Origin: Liopterus haemorrhoidalis
Taxonomy: Eukaryota; Arthropoda; Insecta; Coleoptera; Dytiscidae
Direction: 5' to 3'
Length of the DNA stretch: 64,000 bases
Assembly: GCA_963971575.1 (NCBI GenBank)
Contig: OZ020611.1
Coordinates: 1,240,001-1,304,000 of the forward strand
Below are positions 1-10,871 of this stretch, piece by piece (the stretch's first letter is position 1; every line of letters begins with the position of its first letter). Position numbers and translations under genes: made by a program. The notes under the pieces were generated by a model, which ran no database searches, was not told the origin of the DNA, and saw only the letters and a program-made list of their open reading frames with translations.

Positions 1-576
1 AGGCCAATTTATGTCACCTCTCCGGGAGATCAATTTGCTTGAGAAAATTGCCTCTGACTGGCATCTTGGGGCTTTAATTCTTGCACCAATTGAATTTTGT
101 AGGGGTGCAGCTTTAGGTCTTTGTGCATAATGCTATGTAATGATGATCTATGCACATTTAAAGCACTTGCGCGCTTCCGAATTGAAAGGTTCGGGTCGTC
201 ACGAACAGACTGATTAACATTCTCCACGTTTTCTACCGTTCTTGATGACCTAGGTCGCCCGGATTTTGATTTATCCAGCGTTGTACCAGTCTCTTCAAAC
301 TTTTTAACCCAATGTCGAATGAGAGGAATGCTTGGCGCATCATTTAAGTGGCGAAAACCTCGAATACTGCAGAATTTTCTGCGCGCTACAGTCGCCGAAT
401 CACCGTTTTTGTAAAACTCTCGCACGCATAACGCGCGGTCTGCTCCCGAGAAACGCTCCATAGCGACTGAATTCCCAAGAGCCAGGCTACCGATTGACAT
501 AACCCCCGCGCCCCTCGGATACGTTGCGTTCACGCAGTAAGCTAAATAAATATAAAATTTCTTTTGAGACACCTTG
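1..576 (-). mobile_element. Internally deleted mariner-type element (cut by window edge)
   Basis: The minus strand encodes the N-terminal 160 or so residues of a Tc1/mariner-superfamily transposase with an insect-type helix-turn-helix (VREFYKNGDSATVARRKF, then a GRPRSSRTVENV linker). The same protein is encoded at 37957-38535. Here the frame after KPQDASQR jumps directly into sequence that the full copy has near 38832 (catalytic-domain region). About 390 bp, including two catalytic aspartates, is therefore missing. The right end is an inverted terminus (cttttgagacaccttg) followed by TA at 577-578, the usual mariner target duplication. The left end lies outside the window. A non-autonomous deletion derivative is the best reading. 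Confidence 0.85.
30..572 (-). pseudogene. Truncated mariner transposase, N-terminal DNA-binding part
   Basis: The 180-residue frame holds the DNA-binding half of a mariner transposase that would bind the inverted ends of its own element. Residues about 38-110 form the helix-turn-helix and basic GRPR linker. About 155 residues match the copy at 37957-38535 almost exactly. The last residues (RQFSQAN) come from a deletion junction, after which no DDE catalytic motif is present. It cannot catalyse transposition but could still bind DNA if expressed. The first 24 residues overlap the terminal inverted repeat and are probably not translated; the Met at about residue 25 is a better start. Confidence 0.75.
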
Positions 577-2190
577 TATTTCCTACAGTAGTACTACTAT
601 ATTTTTAACGATTGCCTTCAAATAATAAATTTTAGTTCTACAGATTTTGCCTCTACAATGTTACCACTAGATAAAAGTGAAATGTTTTTCCACTTTTTTT
701 CATACACTAATTTATTATACACTAATTTATAATTAAATACTTTAATTGAACATATATGTAAGAACATATTGATCTATGTAATACGTTTCTATTATTGTAA
801 AGCGAATAATACTTAGAATTTGAGAAAAAACAAATATATAGATTATTAATATAGTTTAAGAAAAACATTAAACTGAAGGAGATCAAAAGTGTTAGAGGTT
901 AGAGGCCAAGAATAAATACGCCAATAATAATTCGAAATAAATATCTGGAATATTAAAGACATTTAATTAAAAAAACGCCTTACATAATAACTGATATTTT
1001 TAAATCTGATATATCAGTAGAATATAATTTTACCTACGATAACCTGGTCTACAAGATATGCATGGAAATTTAGAACATTTAACTCTTTAACTGATTTATT
1101 TTTATACATTTTTGCAATGAATTTGTAATCAGTGATTCTTAAACTCTGGTCCGCGGGTAAAGGCCTTTAAGTGATCAAATTTGTTTTATATTGGAACTAG
1201 AAACTGTACAACTGCGGATTGGAAGTACCTGAATGATATTAATTATAAAAAGGAAATTAGGAAATATGTAAATCCATTATATTTAAAATAACATACATAC
1301 AGCGACTTGAAAAAGAGGATAGTGAGACAACTATAGTCTCCATATAAATTATATTTAACCAGAACTGTAAAATAATGATTATTTTTGTAATCAACTATTT
1401 GTGGAAAACCATTACTCATATAACCGCAATCAGAAATTTGGTTGAAATTACCTAAATAAACAGAATACAAAATTCTTGATACGATTAGAAATATTCAAAA
1501 AGTAATCAAATCCTTACAAAACTATGTTAAAATTTGGAATTTTTCATATTCTCAAAATATTTAGGTCTACGGCCAACATCGCTCTTAATTTTCGCTTCCC
1601 TTGAAATAAAACATTCATAAATAATAATCAATACACTTTATTATTCTAAAAAAACATTAACTTTTTCTTACATTAATCTTCACAAAATATTACAATGTAA
1701 ATAAAAATATATTTAACATACAGGTTTATTATTTGAAAACATTTATCGTACGTATATGCAGGGCATATATTCAAAATAATAAACCAGTTAGATAAAAAAA
1801 ATAAATAAAACACTAAAAAATCTGACGAGAAAAAAAAAATAACTGTAATTGTAGCCCTAATTATTTTAATAATTATCATACAATTTGTTGATTTTTAAAA
1901 ATTGTTGATGTGGTCATTTGCCAAAAGTAGAAACTAAGTGAAATCTTTTTCTGTACCTGTTATCCTACTATACATTTTAACAACCAGTATGGAAGTATTT
2001 CAATATTTTAAGAATTGATATGCTCGTACCGGTTGAATATCGTCACTGCATATATTTAAGTATTTATTACAATATATATAGTTTAACACATTGATATGCG
2101 AATTTTTGTGACGGAATGTCATGACAATATTTATTTAATAATTTAAAATAAAAATACGCCGTTAACCTGCCAAAATTAAGGTAAGCTTAG
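577..2190. other. AT-rich stretch without recognisable genes
   Basis: Only short chance reading frames are present (for example 1243-1470 and 1673-1879, minus), rich in Phe, Ile, Tyr and Asn as expected from AT-rich DNA. A short direct repeat (acactaatttat, about 705-731) is visible. I see no transposon ends or coding signal. Confidence 0.5.
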
Positions 2191-2530
2191 AATTGCAATA
2201 AGGCGTTTGCGAAAACTCTACTGGTAGATACCGGGAACATCAACTGCGTTCGAAAACAAGTTCGGTGAAGGTGTATAAGCATGTAGCTGTTTACCGACCA
2301 GTAGATTTCCTGGGGAAGATTTACTATACCCCACTCAACATAACCTTATTCTAGCTAAACTATTCTAACATAACTAGTATTCTAGCTAAAGCCTAGCCTT
2401 ACCTAACCTTTTTAAGGATTATTTAAGCCTTCTGTATAGAGGCAGCACATAAGGTTATGTCCAGTGGGGTATAGTAAAGATTGGCCTATGTACCATATCC
2501 ACCGGTAGAGTTTTTATTGTATTATGGCTA
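2190..2530. repeat. Foldback/MITE-like inverted repeat
   Basis: Two arms read as inverted complements. The left arm has aaaactctactggtaga, and then ttactataccccact followed by cataacctta. The right arm has taaggttatg, then agtggggtatagtaa, and then ctaccggtagagttttt. The middle has short reiterations of a ctagctaaa-type motif. Exact ends and target duplication were not resolved. No coding capacity is seen. Confidence 0.6.
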
Positions 2531-3253
2531 ATTCAGCCATATGACCAAAGTCAGCCATGCATCATATTTCATATTCATGGTAACAGTAAAATATATAATA
2601 AAAAATATATGTCATGTAAAATATATGTCAAAATATATGTTGTTTAAAATAATATTCAACTATAAAATAAATAAACATTTTTCTTGTCCCAAATAGTTAA
2701 TTTTCAGGTCCAATATACAATAGTTTTCATAAACGCCTAGTGATTTGGCCAAGATACACTTTAGGTATGCATATTTATATATAAAAAGAATGCTGTTTGG
2801 ATCACCAGACCTGTATCTTTTCACTATTTTATTGCACTGTCATTTATTATTTAATTATTAAAATTAATCTAGTTAACTACAACTTTTCTTATGTCTTTCC
2901 ATTTGAATCCGGTCGCAGTAGCACTACAAATATTGTAAGTCGCAGCAAGAAAACATTTTTCACTGTGCCCAGCATGTATTTTCTCGTTCTGATACTATTT
3001 ACATCGGACAGTGTTTCTTTGTTCCTCATTTTTTTATCACATTTGACCATCACCATTATATCAAGATTCATTGTAAGCAACGGTTTTGAAAAACCTCGCA
3101 AAAATAATCTGGAATACAGAAAAATATTTAAAAAGTTTCCCTCAGTAGTCAAAACCAACATTTTTTAATAATAAATAGTTTAAATGTCATTTATAACATT
3201 TCAATCTATTATAATATCTACTTACATTAATTATTTAAAATATGGACAAAAGA
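2531..3253. other. Unassigned AT-rich stretch
   Basis: Overlapping small frames on both strands (2797-3168 plus, 2889-3161 minus) match no family I recognise. The minus frame has a run of about 50 residues without low-complexity bias (near KETLSDVNSIRTRKYML) and might be a decayed coding fragment. This cannot be shown from the sequence alone. Confidence 0.4.
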
Positions 3254-4320
3254 CAGTCTGTTCCAAACGGTTAAGCGGAACTAAATGGGAATTTAGTTCT
3301 TTTAGGTTGTCACGAGAAGGGACCTTGCTTGGGTTATTTCATTTTTCACGTTGGGATGTCAAAATTTAAAATTCCATCAATGAAACCATGGAAACGAATG
3401 ACATATGTCAAAATTAAATATTTTACTTGCCCGACCTTAATATATAAGGGGCAAGTATTGTAATCGCGAAAATTTTCGATGTCGAGATTTTGACTGATGA
3501 CCACGTTTCATGTTCCAGGGAATCCGAAAACCTATTTTCGAAGTGCCGTCCGTATGTGTGTGTGTGTGTGTGTGTGTGTCTGTGTGTCTGTGTGTATACA
3601 CGATAACTCAAAAACGGTTTAACTTAGAGAATTCGTTCTGGTACTAAAAAATTCTCCTATTAAATGGGAAGAACCCTATTGTTTTTTATGAAAATCTGTT
3701 GACTAGAAATGAGAGTTTACTCGTGTCGATTTTAAGATTTTTGCGAATATTTAGCAACAGAAAAATATTTCGAAAAAATTTATTGAACAAAAGTTACTAT
3801 AAATGCAATAACTAATAACTTTTATTTGAGACGTTTTTTGATAAAACGAAAAATTTCGAAAAATTTTTGTAAAATTATTTAAAATTTTTCCAGGTCTTAA
3901 TTTTTTCATACACGTTTCCATGGTCATGATAATTAATTCGTAATTAGTCAACCAAGCCTTGGAAAAAAATTTGTATAGAACATAATTTGATATATTTTGG
4001 AAGATTTATCTAAATATTTTTAAAAAAAAATTTTTTTTTTTTATGGGAGTGCAAGTCTCGCGGATGTTTTCCTTCGCCACTGGTTTTTAGATATTTTAAT
4101 GACAAAAAAATAAATAAATGGGAAATTTGTATTAAGATTGACACAAAAAATCAAAATATAAAGGAAATGACATTTTAAAATGATATTAACCTTAACCAAA
4201 AAATGTTTATTGTAAGTATGATTTACAAAGCTTAAACAAAACGACCGAAAGGCACGATTTAAACGATGAAAGTAACTAGATTGCAAAATCTAGTTCCGCT
4301 TAACCGTTTGGAACAGACTG
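3254..4320. mobile_element. TA-flanked 407-bp MITE, copy 1, split by a nested element
   Basis: The ends are cagtctgttccaaacggtta on the left and its inverse complement on the right, with a right flank of TA and a left flank of GA (a mutated TA). Removing the nested insert at 3425-4083 leaves about 407 bp, the same length as the copies at 17132, 25265 and 47921. It encodes nothing. The TA duplication suggests mobilisation by a Tc1/mariner-type transposase. Confidence 0.88.
3425..4083. mobile_element. Microsatellite-bearing element nested in the MITE
   Basis: It begins acttgcccgacc and ends cttcgccactgg, and comparison with the uninterrupted MITE copies gives the borders directly (T-run target). 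It carries a (GT)n microsatellite near 3555-3592. Its interior (gagtttactcgtgtcgattt and following) is shared with sequences near 27000-27260, 30470-30600 and 34830-34960. The same end sequences bound 29285-31615 in the opposite orientation, so this is a dispersed family. The terminal stretch can fold (cttgccc...gggcaag). No protein is encoded. The class is uncertain. Confidence 0.7.
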
Positions 4321-4539
4321 TATGTGCAGTTTACATTATCTACATTACTCATTACTCATGACAAACACAACAATATTCACAATTAAACGTCTAAATATAC
4401 GTATATTATTTGAAAATATCACTTAAATCTGTTGAAACACAAGCTAAACACATGCAAACCATATATAATCTGTAACAAAGTTGGAAGAAATATGGCGGAC
4501 TTCAGCTCGACCAATAGAAAATGAGACCATCGTATGGCC
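4321..4539. repeat. Segment duplicated in inverted orientation at 15606-15830
   Basis: The run from the gtgcagtttacattatc region to the cgtatggccac region reappears as the reverse complement downstream of the second NAXD copy. Both abut a gtctttatacagtcact motif, a motif also found upstream of the first and third NAXD copies. It is probably part of the ancestral flank of the duplicated NAXD module or an older repeat. The minus-strand frame at 4419-4601 lies in it and looks non-coding. Confidence 0.6.
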
Positions 4540-4546
4540 ACACTGT

Positions 4547-5266
4547 CACAGTAGAACCAGTAGTCCGACTCGTGTCGGAATCTTTGATCTTGGCGTACCA
4601 CATTTTCGTGACCTCGAGCTACCTCGTCCTGACCAACATTCTAAAGAACGATACAGACTATTACGCGTATGGATACGGACGAATAAGCTTTATATGACAA
4701 CTATAGTGCGTTCGAAGGTGAGTTTGCAATATAGCTCTTATGGAAAATGGGAGCGGTGTTGCCAAATGTTGTAAAAGTGTCAAATGTGTCAATTATAATA
4801 ATATGAAAAACTCGTATGATTTACAAAAATCAACTCTTATAAAACTCAAAATAACAGTCAACAAAAACAAATGGCCATTTGTAGAATACTGCGTCTTCAC
4901 AGATCAGCGCGTTTTAGAGCTGGCAACGTCGACAAGCAAGAAAAGAATAGTGTCATTGTGTAAACCCATTAGAGAGTATGAAAAAGAACTAGTCCATATG
5001 CCCTGTACTGCAAACTCACCTTTGAACGCACTATAACAAAAGAATTTTGCATTTTACGACTCTAAAATGAATTTAAAAAATATTATACAAAAACTATTGA
5101 AAGTAGTATAATAATAAAGTAGGAAAATTACTTAAATATAAAATATTATTTAATATTTTTTAATTTATTCACTTCGCAAAACTGCGCGACCTAACCAGGA
5201 TTCACACATGCGCATGAAAAATCTGGTACAGAAAAACGGTCGAGTGCAACTACTGGATATACTGTG
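4547..5266. mobile_element. hAT-like non-autonomous element with 7-bp target duplication
   Basis: Imperfect inverted ends (cacagtagaaccagtagt against cacagtatatccagtagt on the other strand) are flanked by acactgt at 4540-4546 and 5267-5273. It contains a smaller MITE at 4704-5033. The frames at 4481-4774 and 4740-5036 cross the borders of these elements, so they are not genes. Duplication length and end sequence fit the hAT superfamily, though no transposase is present. Confidence 0.72.
4704..5033. mobile_element. TA-flanked MITE nested in the hAT-like element
   Basis: Inverted ends of about 28 bp (tagtgcgttcgaaggtgagt and inverse) are flanked by TA at 4702-4703 and 5034-5035. About 330 bp, non-coding. 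Confidence 0.75.
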
Positions 5267-5279
5267 ACACTGTCTTTAT

Positions 5280-6254
5280 TAGAGATGGGTCGTTCATGAA
5301 CGAACCGGCTCACTGAGCCGGTTCAGTACACTGACCGAAGAGACACGGTTCACCAAATTGAAATGAGCCGGCTCACGGCTCATTGTATAGTTTCAAGTTT
5401 CAAGAATACGATAGGTCGGGCGATTGTGAACAGTGACCGGAGTGATCCGGATCTGGGTCGATGTCATGTTGAACTTCGCGAGAACTTGGCTTGTAATGTA
5501 TTATCATAAAGTGTATTTTGTCATCAATTTGTAGGGCAGTTTATTTGAAACTAATCGGCTTAGTCTGTATTTTCTTACAACCATACTATATAAAAATATT
5601 AAAAATATTGCCCAAATCCCAGATGTCCGATTTATAAGGGCAATAAACATCGCCATAAACTTAACACATCTGGTTTAAAATACAGTAGCTACATAAAGTG
5701 AATTGTTTGTTTCAAAAATGTTAGATAAGAGTCGGGGCTAAACGACGTTCTACCTACGACCGAACGACCGGCAACTGACTGACCTGTGTCTCGGGATCAT
5801 GTTTAAAAGAACCGGCTCCAAGCAAGAGTCGGTTCTAAGCGACGTTCTACCTACGACCGAACGACCGACCGACCTGTGTCTCGGGATCATGTTTACAAGA
5901 ACCGGCTCTAAGCAAGAGTCGGCACTAAGCGACGTTCTACCTACGACCGACCGACCTGTGTCTCGGGATCATGTTTACAGTTCATATATTGCAAGAACCG
6001 GCTCTAAGCAAGAGTCGACTGTAAACGACGTTCTACCTACGACCGACCGACCTGTGTCTCGGGATCATATTTACAGTTCATATATTGCAAGAACCGGCTC
6101 TAAGCGACTTTCTACCTACGAACTAACGACCACCTGTGTTTTGGAAACATGTTTACTTAACCGGATCACTGAGCCGGATCAATGAACCGGTTCAACAAAC
6201 TGAACGACCTCCACTGATCCGGTTCCGCAAACTGAGCCGAAATTCCCATCTCTA
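5280..6254. mobile_element. hAT-type MITE with internal tandem repeats and 8-bp target duplication
   Basis: The element starts tagagatggg and ends with the inverse cccatctcta, bounded by gtctttat at 5272-5279 and 6255-6262. The empty-site sequence (gtctttatacagtcact) occurs intact near 15560 and 17610, confirming the insertion. Subterminal parts are rich in gagccggttca-type inverted motifs. The interior holds a tandem repeat (5729-6120). The frame at 5799-6185 is only the open translation of that repeat. Confidence 0.85.
5729..6120. repeat. Five-unit tandem repeat of about 92-98 bp inside the hAT MITE
   Basis: Units begin gagtcgg..ctaagcgacg near 5729, 5827, 5919 and 6012, with a shorter last unit near 6099. 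Each includes cgttctacctacgacc and tgtctcgggatcat. Third and fourth units carry an extra 12-13 bp (agttcatatattg). These variants show stepwise expansion. Confidence 0.85.
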
Positions 6255-6262
6255 GTCTTTAT

Positions 6263-6569
6263 ACAGTCACTGTAATAGAGGAGGGATGCGACTGACAACA
6301 ACCCAGCTACCTGTAAAGTTTTGGTGTTCAAATAAAGAATTACATTCAAAAAATTCTTACAATCGATAGATGGACCACATTTACTTTCACTTCTAAGCGT
6401 AAACAAACCAATGCGTCCTTGAATCTTCTGACTCATCACATAAATTATCTCTGTAAGCATGTTTAGAATTTTTTCTAATAAAATCGTGCTTAAAAATAGT
6501 GTTTGTTAATTTGTAGTGAGTTCCAAATAAACATTTATAAAAATCAGTTAAAAACATCTCAGAAAAACC
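6263..6569 (+). promoter_or_regulatory. Shared upstream/5' UTR module of NAXD copy 1
   Basis: These roughly 300 bp are closely matched upstream of copies 2 and 3, so they belong to the duplicated gene module and probably include promoter and 5' UTR. A palindromic AP-1-type motif tgactca is at 6429-6435, and aatcgata (one base from the insect DRE motif) is at 6361-6368. A conserved run near 6518 (gtagtgagttccaaata) precedes the start codon and has a match just upstream of copy 4. The minus-strand frame 6179-6460 is not a gene. Function is inferred from conservation only. Confidence 0.6.
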
Positions 6570-7469
6570 ATGAGTGCTAGATTAACAATATTTGACAGTT
6601 CAGTTTTAGAGTCTTGCTCACGAAATTTAACTCCAAAATTATTAGGACGGAGAAAAAAAGGTGAATCGGGTATTGTTGGTGTTATAGGTGGCTCTCACGA
6701 CAACTGTGGCGCTACCTACTTTACCGGCATGGCTGCTTTAAAAACTGGCGCGGATTCTGTTCACATAATGCCCGGAGTACATGATGCATCCAACTGTATA
6801 AAAACATACTCACCAAATTTACATGTTCATCCACCAATTGATTATAAAATATATCATATGGATCGAATGAAAATGTGGGTACCAAAAGTGAAGTTATTAG
6901 TTATAGGATCTGGAGTAGATTTAGAAATACCATATTTAATGAAAGATGCGCTTAAAGATATTGTTAAAATGTGTAAAACTGCCCAAAAACCCTTAATACT
7001 AGATGGAGAAGCAATGATTCATTTAGCTGAAAAGCCAGGATTGTTAAAAGACTACCCAGGACTTATTTTAACCCCAAATGAAGAAGAATACGAGCGTTTA
7101 TTTCCCTGCACCAAAGACCCAAGGAAACAAATTCTCGGAAGGTTCGGTAGTAAATGTGTTGTTTTTAAAAAGGGCGAAACGGATGAATTTTATAGTGCTG
7201 ATTCAAAAGGTTTTGGTCCGAAAGGTGATTCCGGCCGTCGTTGTGATGGACAAGGCGATTTTTTAGCAGGAACTTTGGCTACTTTTTACTACTGGGCGAT
7301 ACAAAAAAACTACGACCAGGAAAGAGTGTTTTCTGCTTGTTATGCTGCTAGTAAACTCTCTAAATACTGTAACGTACGTGCTTTTGATAAATTAGGAAGA
7401 TCAATGGTCACTACTGACATGATTGATGAAATTGGTCAAGTATTTAAGGAAAATTTTGAAATTCAATAG
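6570..7469 (+). CDS. NAXD: NAXD-like (S)-NAD(P)H-hydrate dehydratase paralog, copy 1
   Basis: This 299-residue frame belongs to the YjeF C-terminal / ribokinase-like family. The family uses ATP or ADP to turn damaged hydrated NAD(P)H back into NAD(P)H, usually in cytosol and mitochondria. Visible motifs are GGS at 40-42, GATYFTG at 47-53 (GAPYFTG in the other copies), GAD at 60-62, IGSGVD at 112-117 (normally GPGLG), DGEAM at 145-149 (normally DADGL), TPNEEEY at 168-174, FKKG at 199-202 and RRCDGQGD at 223-230. The GQGD catalytic signature is kept, but several nucleotide-binding positions differ, more than in copies 2 and 3. No targeting leader or intron is visible. An AATAAA lies near 7628. 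The protein is a close paralog of copies 2 and 3. It could be an active enzyme, an enzyme with altered substrate preference, or a decaying copy that is still open. Confidence 0.93.
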   Translation: MSARLTIFDSSVLESCSRNLTPKLLGRRKKGESGIVGVIGGSHDNCGATYFTGMAALKTGADSVHIMPGVHDASNCIKTYSPNLHVHPPIDYKIYHMDRMKMWVPKVKLLVIGSGVDLEIPYLMKDALKDIVKMCKTAQKPLILDGEAMIHLAEKPGLLKDYPGLILTPNEEEYERLFPCTKDPRKQILGRFGSKCVVFKKGETDEFYSADSKGFGPKGDSGRRCDGQGDFLAGTLATFYYWAIQKNYDQERVFSACYAASKLSKYCNVRAFDKLGRSMVTTDMIDEIGQVFKENFEIQ

Positions 7470-7735
7470 ACCATATTAGTGTGTCGTCACATACATGTGC
7501 TGCCATCTAACAACGGTTTCTTGTGGAATTTTTTGACAGATTTAAAATACATGTGACATTACTTTTGTTACCTTAATTTTATGATTATTGCATACATATA
7601 TGTATATACATTATATTATAATAGAAAATAAATAAAAATGCAGTGCCTATACACATGAAATTCTGAATTTTAGCCAGTTCAATGATGAAGACGGAATTTT
7701 CAAATAATTCAGTTCCAAGTTTTTAAATTTTGGAA
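7470..7735 (+). other. Shared 3' module of NAXD copy 1, with polyadenylation signal
   Basis: Downstream sequence (tagaccatattagt just after the stop, acatacatgtgctgccatct, later aataaataaaaatgca near 7628-7640) is nearly identical after copies 2 and 3. It probably holds the 3' UTR and poly(A) site. The similarity ends near ttttggaaata at about 7735, which marks the right border of the duplicated module. Confidence 0.7.
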
Positions 7736-7829
7736 ATAATTATGGAAATATTGGACCCCTGGGGGTACGCGTAGCCATTACCGGGGGTCTGTGAAACAGT
7801 TTTGACATTAACTTTACATCCCCCAACAT

Positions 7830-9489
7830 GATTCTAGGACACTTACCCCCGGGACACTAACCCCCGGGACATTAACCCCCCGTCAATAACCCCCGCGACA
7901 TTAACCCCCCCATGTCAATAACCCCCCGTGCCATTAACCCCCTGAACAATAACCCCCGGGACACTAACCCCCGAGACATTAACCCCCCGTCAATAACCCC
8001 CGGGACATTAACCCCCCGTACCAATAACCCCCCGACCATTAACCTGGTAATTGATTAATATTTTAAATGTTTATTTTTATTTAAAATTTGAACATTTGAA
8101 ATTATTAATATAATATTAGAATAATTTTTACTTCCTCGTATGTATAGAGAGTAGGGTACAGTGATGAGTCAGATTTTGAGCCCCCCCCGGATTTTGATGT
8201 TTCTCCACGTTTCACATACCTGGGAACCCGAAAAACATGTTTTTGGAAAAATGTCTGTCGGTTTGAAGTGTAATTGTTTCGCCAAGCCTAGGGCCTAAAC
8301 TACTCGATGGATTTGATTGATCTGTCATTTAAAGTTTTTTTGTGAATATCTAGATGTATTTTTTTAATTATACTAGGCCTTAAAGTTGATGTTCATATAG
8401 AGGTCATATGAAGACCAAACTAGAAAAATAAAATTTTCTCAAAAATGCCTGTAGCGTTTTTGTTATTTTTTTTTTTTGTGTGAATGTGGGATAAAGAAGT
8501 AATAATATGTGCCCAATTATATTTCCAAAAAAATGTGGGGGTTCACAGTAGGACTTTTTTTTTATTGAAAAATGTGCTTTATTTTGAGCCATACGTGCTA
8601 TTTGAAAATTGTTTGTAATTTTTTAGTTGCCATTTTCAAGTTATTTTTTGAAGTTTCTAGGTCATAAAAAATTCAATGGCAATTGATTTATATTTTTAAA
8701 TGTTTATTTTTATTTAAAATTTGAAAATTTGAGATAGGTAGCTCGCTTCGCTCGGCTTCTTCTAACCAAACCCTTACCAACCTGACCTAACCTAAGATAG
8801 TGTTTTGACATTAAACTAGAAGATGGGTAGCTCTCTTCGCTCGGCTTCTAACCAAACCCTTACTAACCTAACCTAAGATATTCCTACGAAACCCTAGACA
8901 TTTCTGTATGTAATTATATTGGTAGATTGTTCGAGAATAAAACTGCAAAATATTGTTCATATCAGTCAAAGGATATATAAGTATCTAGAGTTTCTTGTTT
9001 ATGCCTACGAAATCCTACACATTTCTATATGTAATTATATTCGTAGATTCTTAGAGAACAAATCTGTAAAATACTTGTCAATCAAGAGACCTGAATAGTC
9101 CCAAGTTAGCCAATCACGAGAACCTTAGGAAAAATGACTTCACAGTGTTACCCAGATCACTAACACATGTTAGCTAATTATATATGTACGACTACATTTG
9201 TTCAGTTTTGTTCTAATTTCAAATGTTCAAATTTTAAATAAAAATAAACATTTAAAATATTAATCAATTGCCAGGGGGTTAATGGTCGGGGGGTTATTGG
9301 TATGGGGGGTTAATGTCCCGGGGGTTATTGACGGGGGGTTAATGTCCCGGGGGTTACTGTCCTGGGGGTTATTGTCCAGGGGGTTAATGACACGGGGGGT
9401 TATTGACATGGGGGGTTAATGTCCAGGGGGTTATTGACGGGGGGTTAATGTCCCGGGGGTTAGTGTCCCGGGGGGAAGTGTCCTGATAC
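7830..9489. mobile_element. Foldback-type element with tandem-repeat inverted ends
   Basis: The two ends are inverted copies about 270 bp long. The outer part is about 13 units of a 15-17 bp repeat (consensus near gggacattaaccccc) at 7840-8045, matched by the inverted set at 9270-9485. The inner part is an AT-rich stretch (aatattttaaatgtttattt) at 8058-8090 and 9240-9275. A direct repeat, ccccaacat, lies at 7821-7829 and 9491-9499, next to the ends, fitting a 9-bp target duplication. The middle is non-coding and includes two local duplications (about 8735-8880, and 8883-8999 with 9002-9085). Foldback/Galileo-like elements have this design. No transposase is seen. Confidence 0.85.
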
Positions 9490-9906
9490 CCCCCAACATA
9501 TATAAAAAATTATGTGAAGTGTGAATTTTCAGACATTTCAGGCTTCGCAGGTATTTAGTAAGTGAATGATGATTATTTGGAATGCCAAAACAAATTTTAT
9601 GTTAAAATATTTCTTTTGTTAATTTTAATTCGAATGCCTAATACCATTATTTGGGTTTCTAAATATTTGCAGTATTTTTTTTATATAGTTTTCATTAATA
9701 TTTTGAAAATTGCGCCTATGGCTTCCATTGATTGTTTAAGTCATAAACTCCGCCCCTCTGATTTCGTATACATTCAAACATAGAATTAATTTATAATTTG
9801 AACACTTCTCATTGGTTATAAAATTTACGGTTTTAAAAATAAAATGCAACATTTGCCAAAATAACAAAATAAAAATGCAAAAAAAAAAACAGAAAAAATA
9901 AAAATT

Positions 9907-9970
9907 TACGGGAATCGAACAGTAGTTTGCAACTTATGAAGCGAGAACTTTACCACTGGACTACGGACGT
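9907..9970 (-). repeat. tRNA-like sequence with Pol III boxes (SINE-type)
   Basis: On the minus strand, tagtccagtggtaaagttct resembles a tRNA A box and tgttcgattcccgt a B box, with tRNA-like spacing. The intervening arms do not fold into a convincing complete cloverleaf, and it sits inside a dispersed repeat. A tRNA-derived relic is more likely than a working tRNA gene. Confidence 0.55.
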
Positions 9971-10871
9971 TCACTCGTTTATTATGTTAAATAGCGGATT
10001 AAATATTTTACATATTTTAGTTAAAAACACAAAAATAGCGTTATTTTCCGAAAACATAATCTTATCAAAAATTCCTGTTGTACTATTCCGGTTCACACCA
10101 ATGTACATTACTTAGAATTTTTTTAAATTTTTAGTTAAACCATCTGGGCTACAGGGTGTGGGACAAAAAAATTTTTGCTCAATTTTGGCAAAAATCGCGT
10201 CAAAATAATCTATTTTGCAAAAATAAAATTTTGGTCGTAATCCACGTACCAAGTGCTTTCATTTGATACCCTACACAAAATTGTTAAAAAATATATATTT
10301 TTTTTTTCGATGAGCATATATTTATTTATGTTTTTAGGGGGATATGTTTTTTAGATGTTTTAGTATTTTTCCTATGTGCGGGTCAAAGAGTTGTATAAGC
10401 ATACCAAATTTCAACTCTCTAGGTTTAGCCGTTTAGCTACAATTTTTACCGAACAGACAGACAGACGACAAAATGACGGTATAATGCCGGGTTTACATTG
10501 GTAGAGTAACAGAGCTAGTAACTAGCGCAAGTACTAGGCGCTTTACTCTACTATCTTATTTTCAGGATAGTAGGTGTTCATACGCAATTGACATACATAT
10601 CTTATTTTCTGGATAGTAAGTGTCAAAACACATTTGACATCTTCACTGTGATTTTGTTGTGAAATTATCTTTTTGCAAAAAATAGTTTATAAATATGAAT
10701 ATACATCGTCGCCGACTTGATGCCATTAAAAAAATGGTATTTTGTATTACATCATTTCAAATTATATTACTCTAAAAATTATGTAAAACTAGTTATAACG
10801 TCTTTAGCTAAGCTACGGCTATAATATTAAGAATAGATTGATAACAATTATGTACGTGTCAAATATAAATA

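Noticed and set aside
4481..5036. Two overlapping plus-strand frames of 97-98 residues
   Set aside because: They cross the borders of a hAT-like element and a nested MITE, and match no family.
5799..6185. 128-residue frame with repeated RTGSKQES units
   Set aside because: It is the translation of a tandem DNA repeat inside a MITE; the unit differences are not codon-structured.
6179..6460. 93-residue minus-strand frame upstream of NAXD copy 1
   Set aside because: It lies in the shared upstream module, and the equivalent frame is not open before copies 2 and 3.
6570..7469. Bacterial origin by horizontal transfer of the NAXD cluster
   Set aside because: Motifs (RRCGGQGD, YSPELIVHPVL, TTTDMI) are those of animal NAXD, and base composition matches the surroundings.
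7840..8045. Possible telomeric repeat (taacccccc)
   Set aside because: The insect telomere unit is ttagg/cctaa. These are 15-17 bp units that occur inverted at the other end of one element.
9907..9970. True tRNA gene
   Set aside because: Box motifs are present but the arms do not pair as a full cloverleaf, and it lies within a dispersed repeat.
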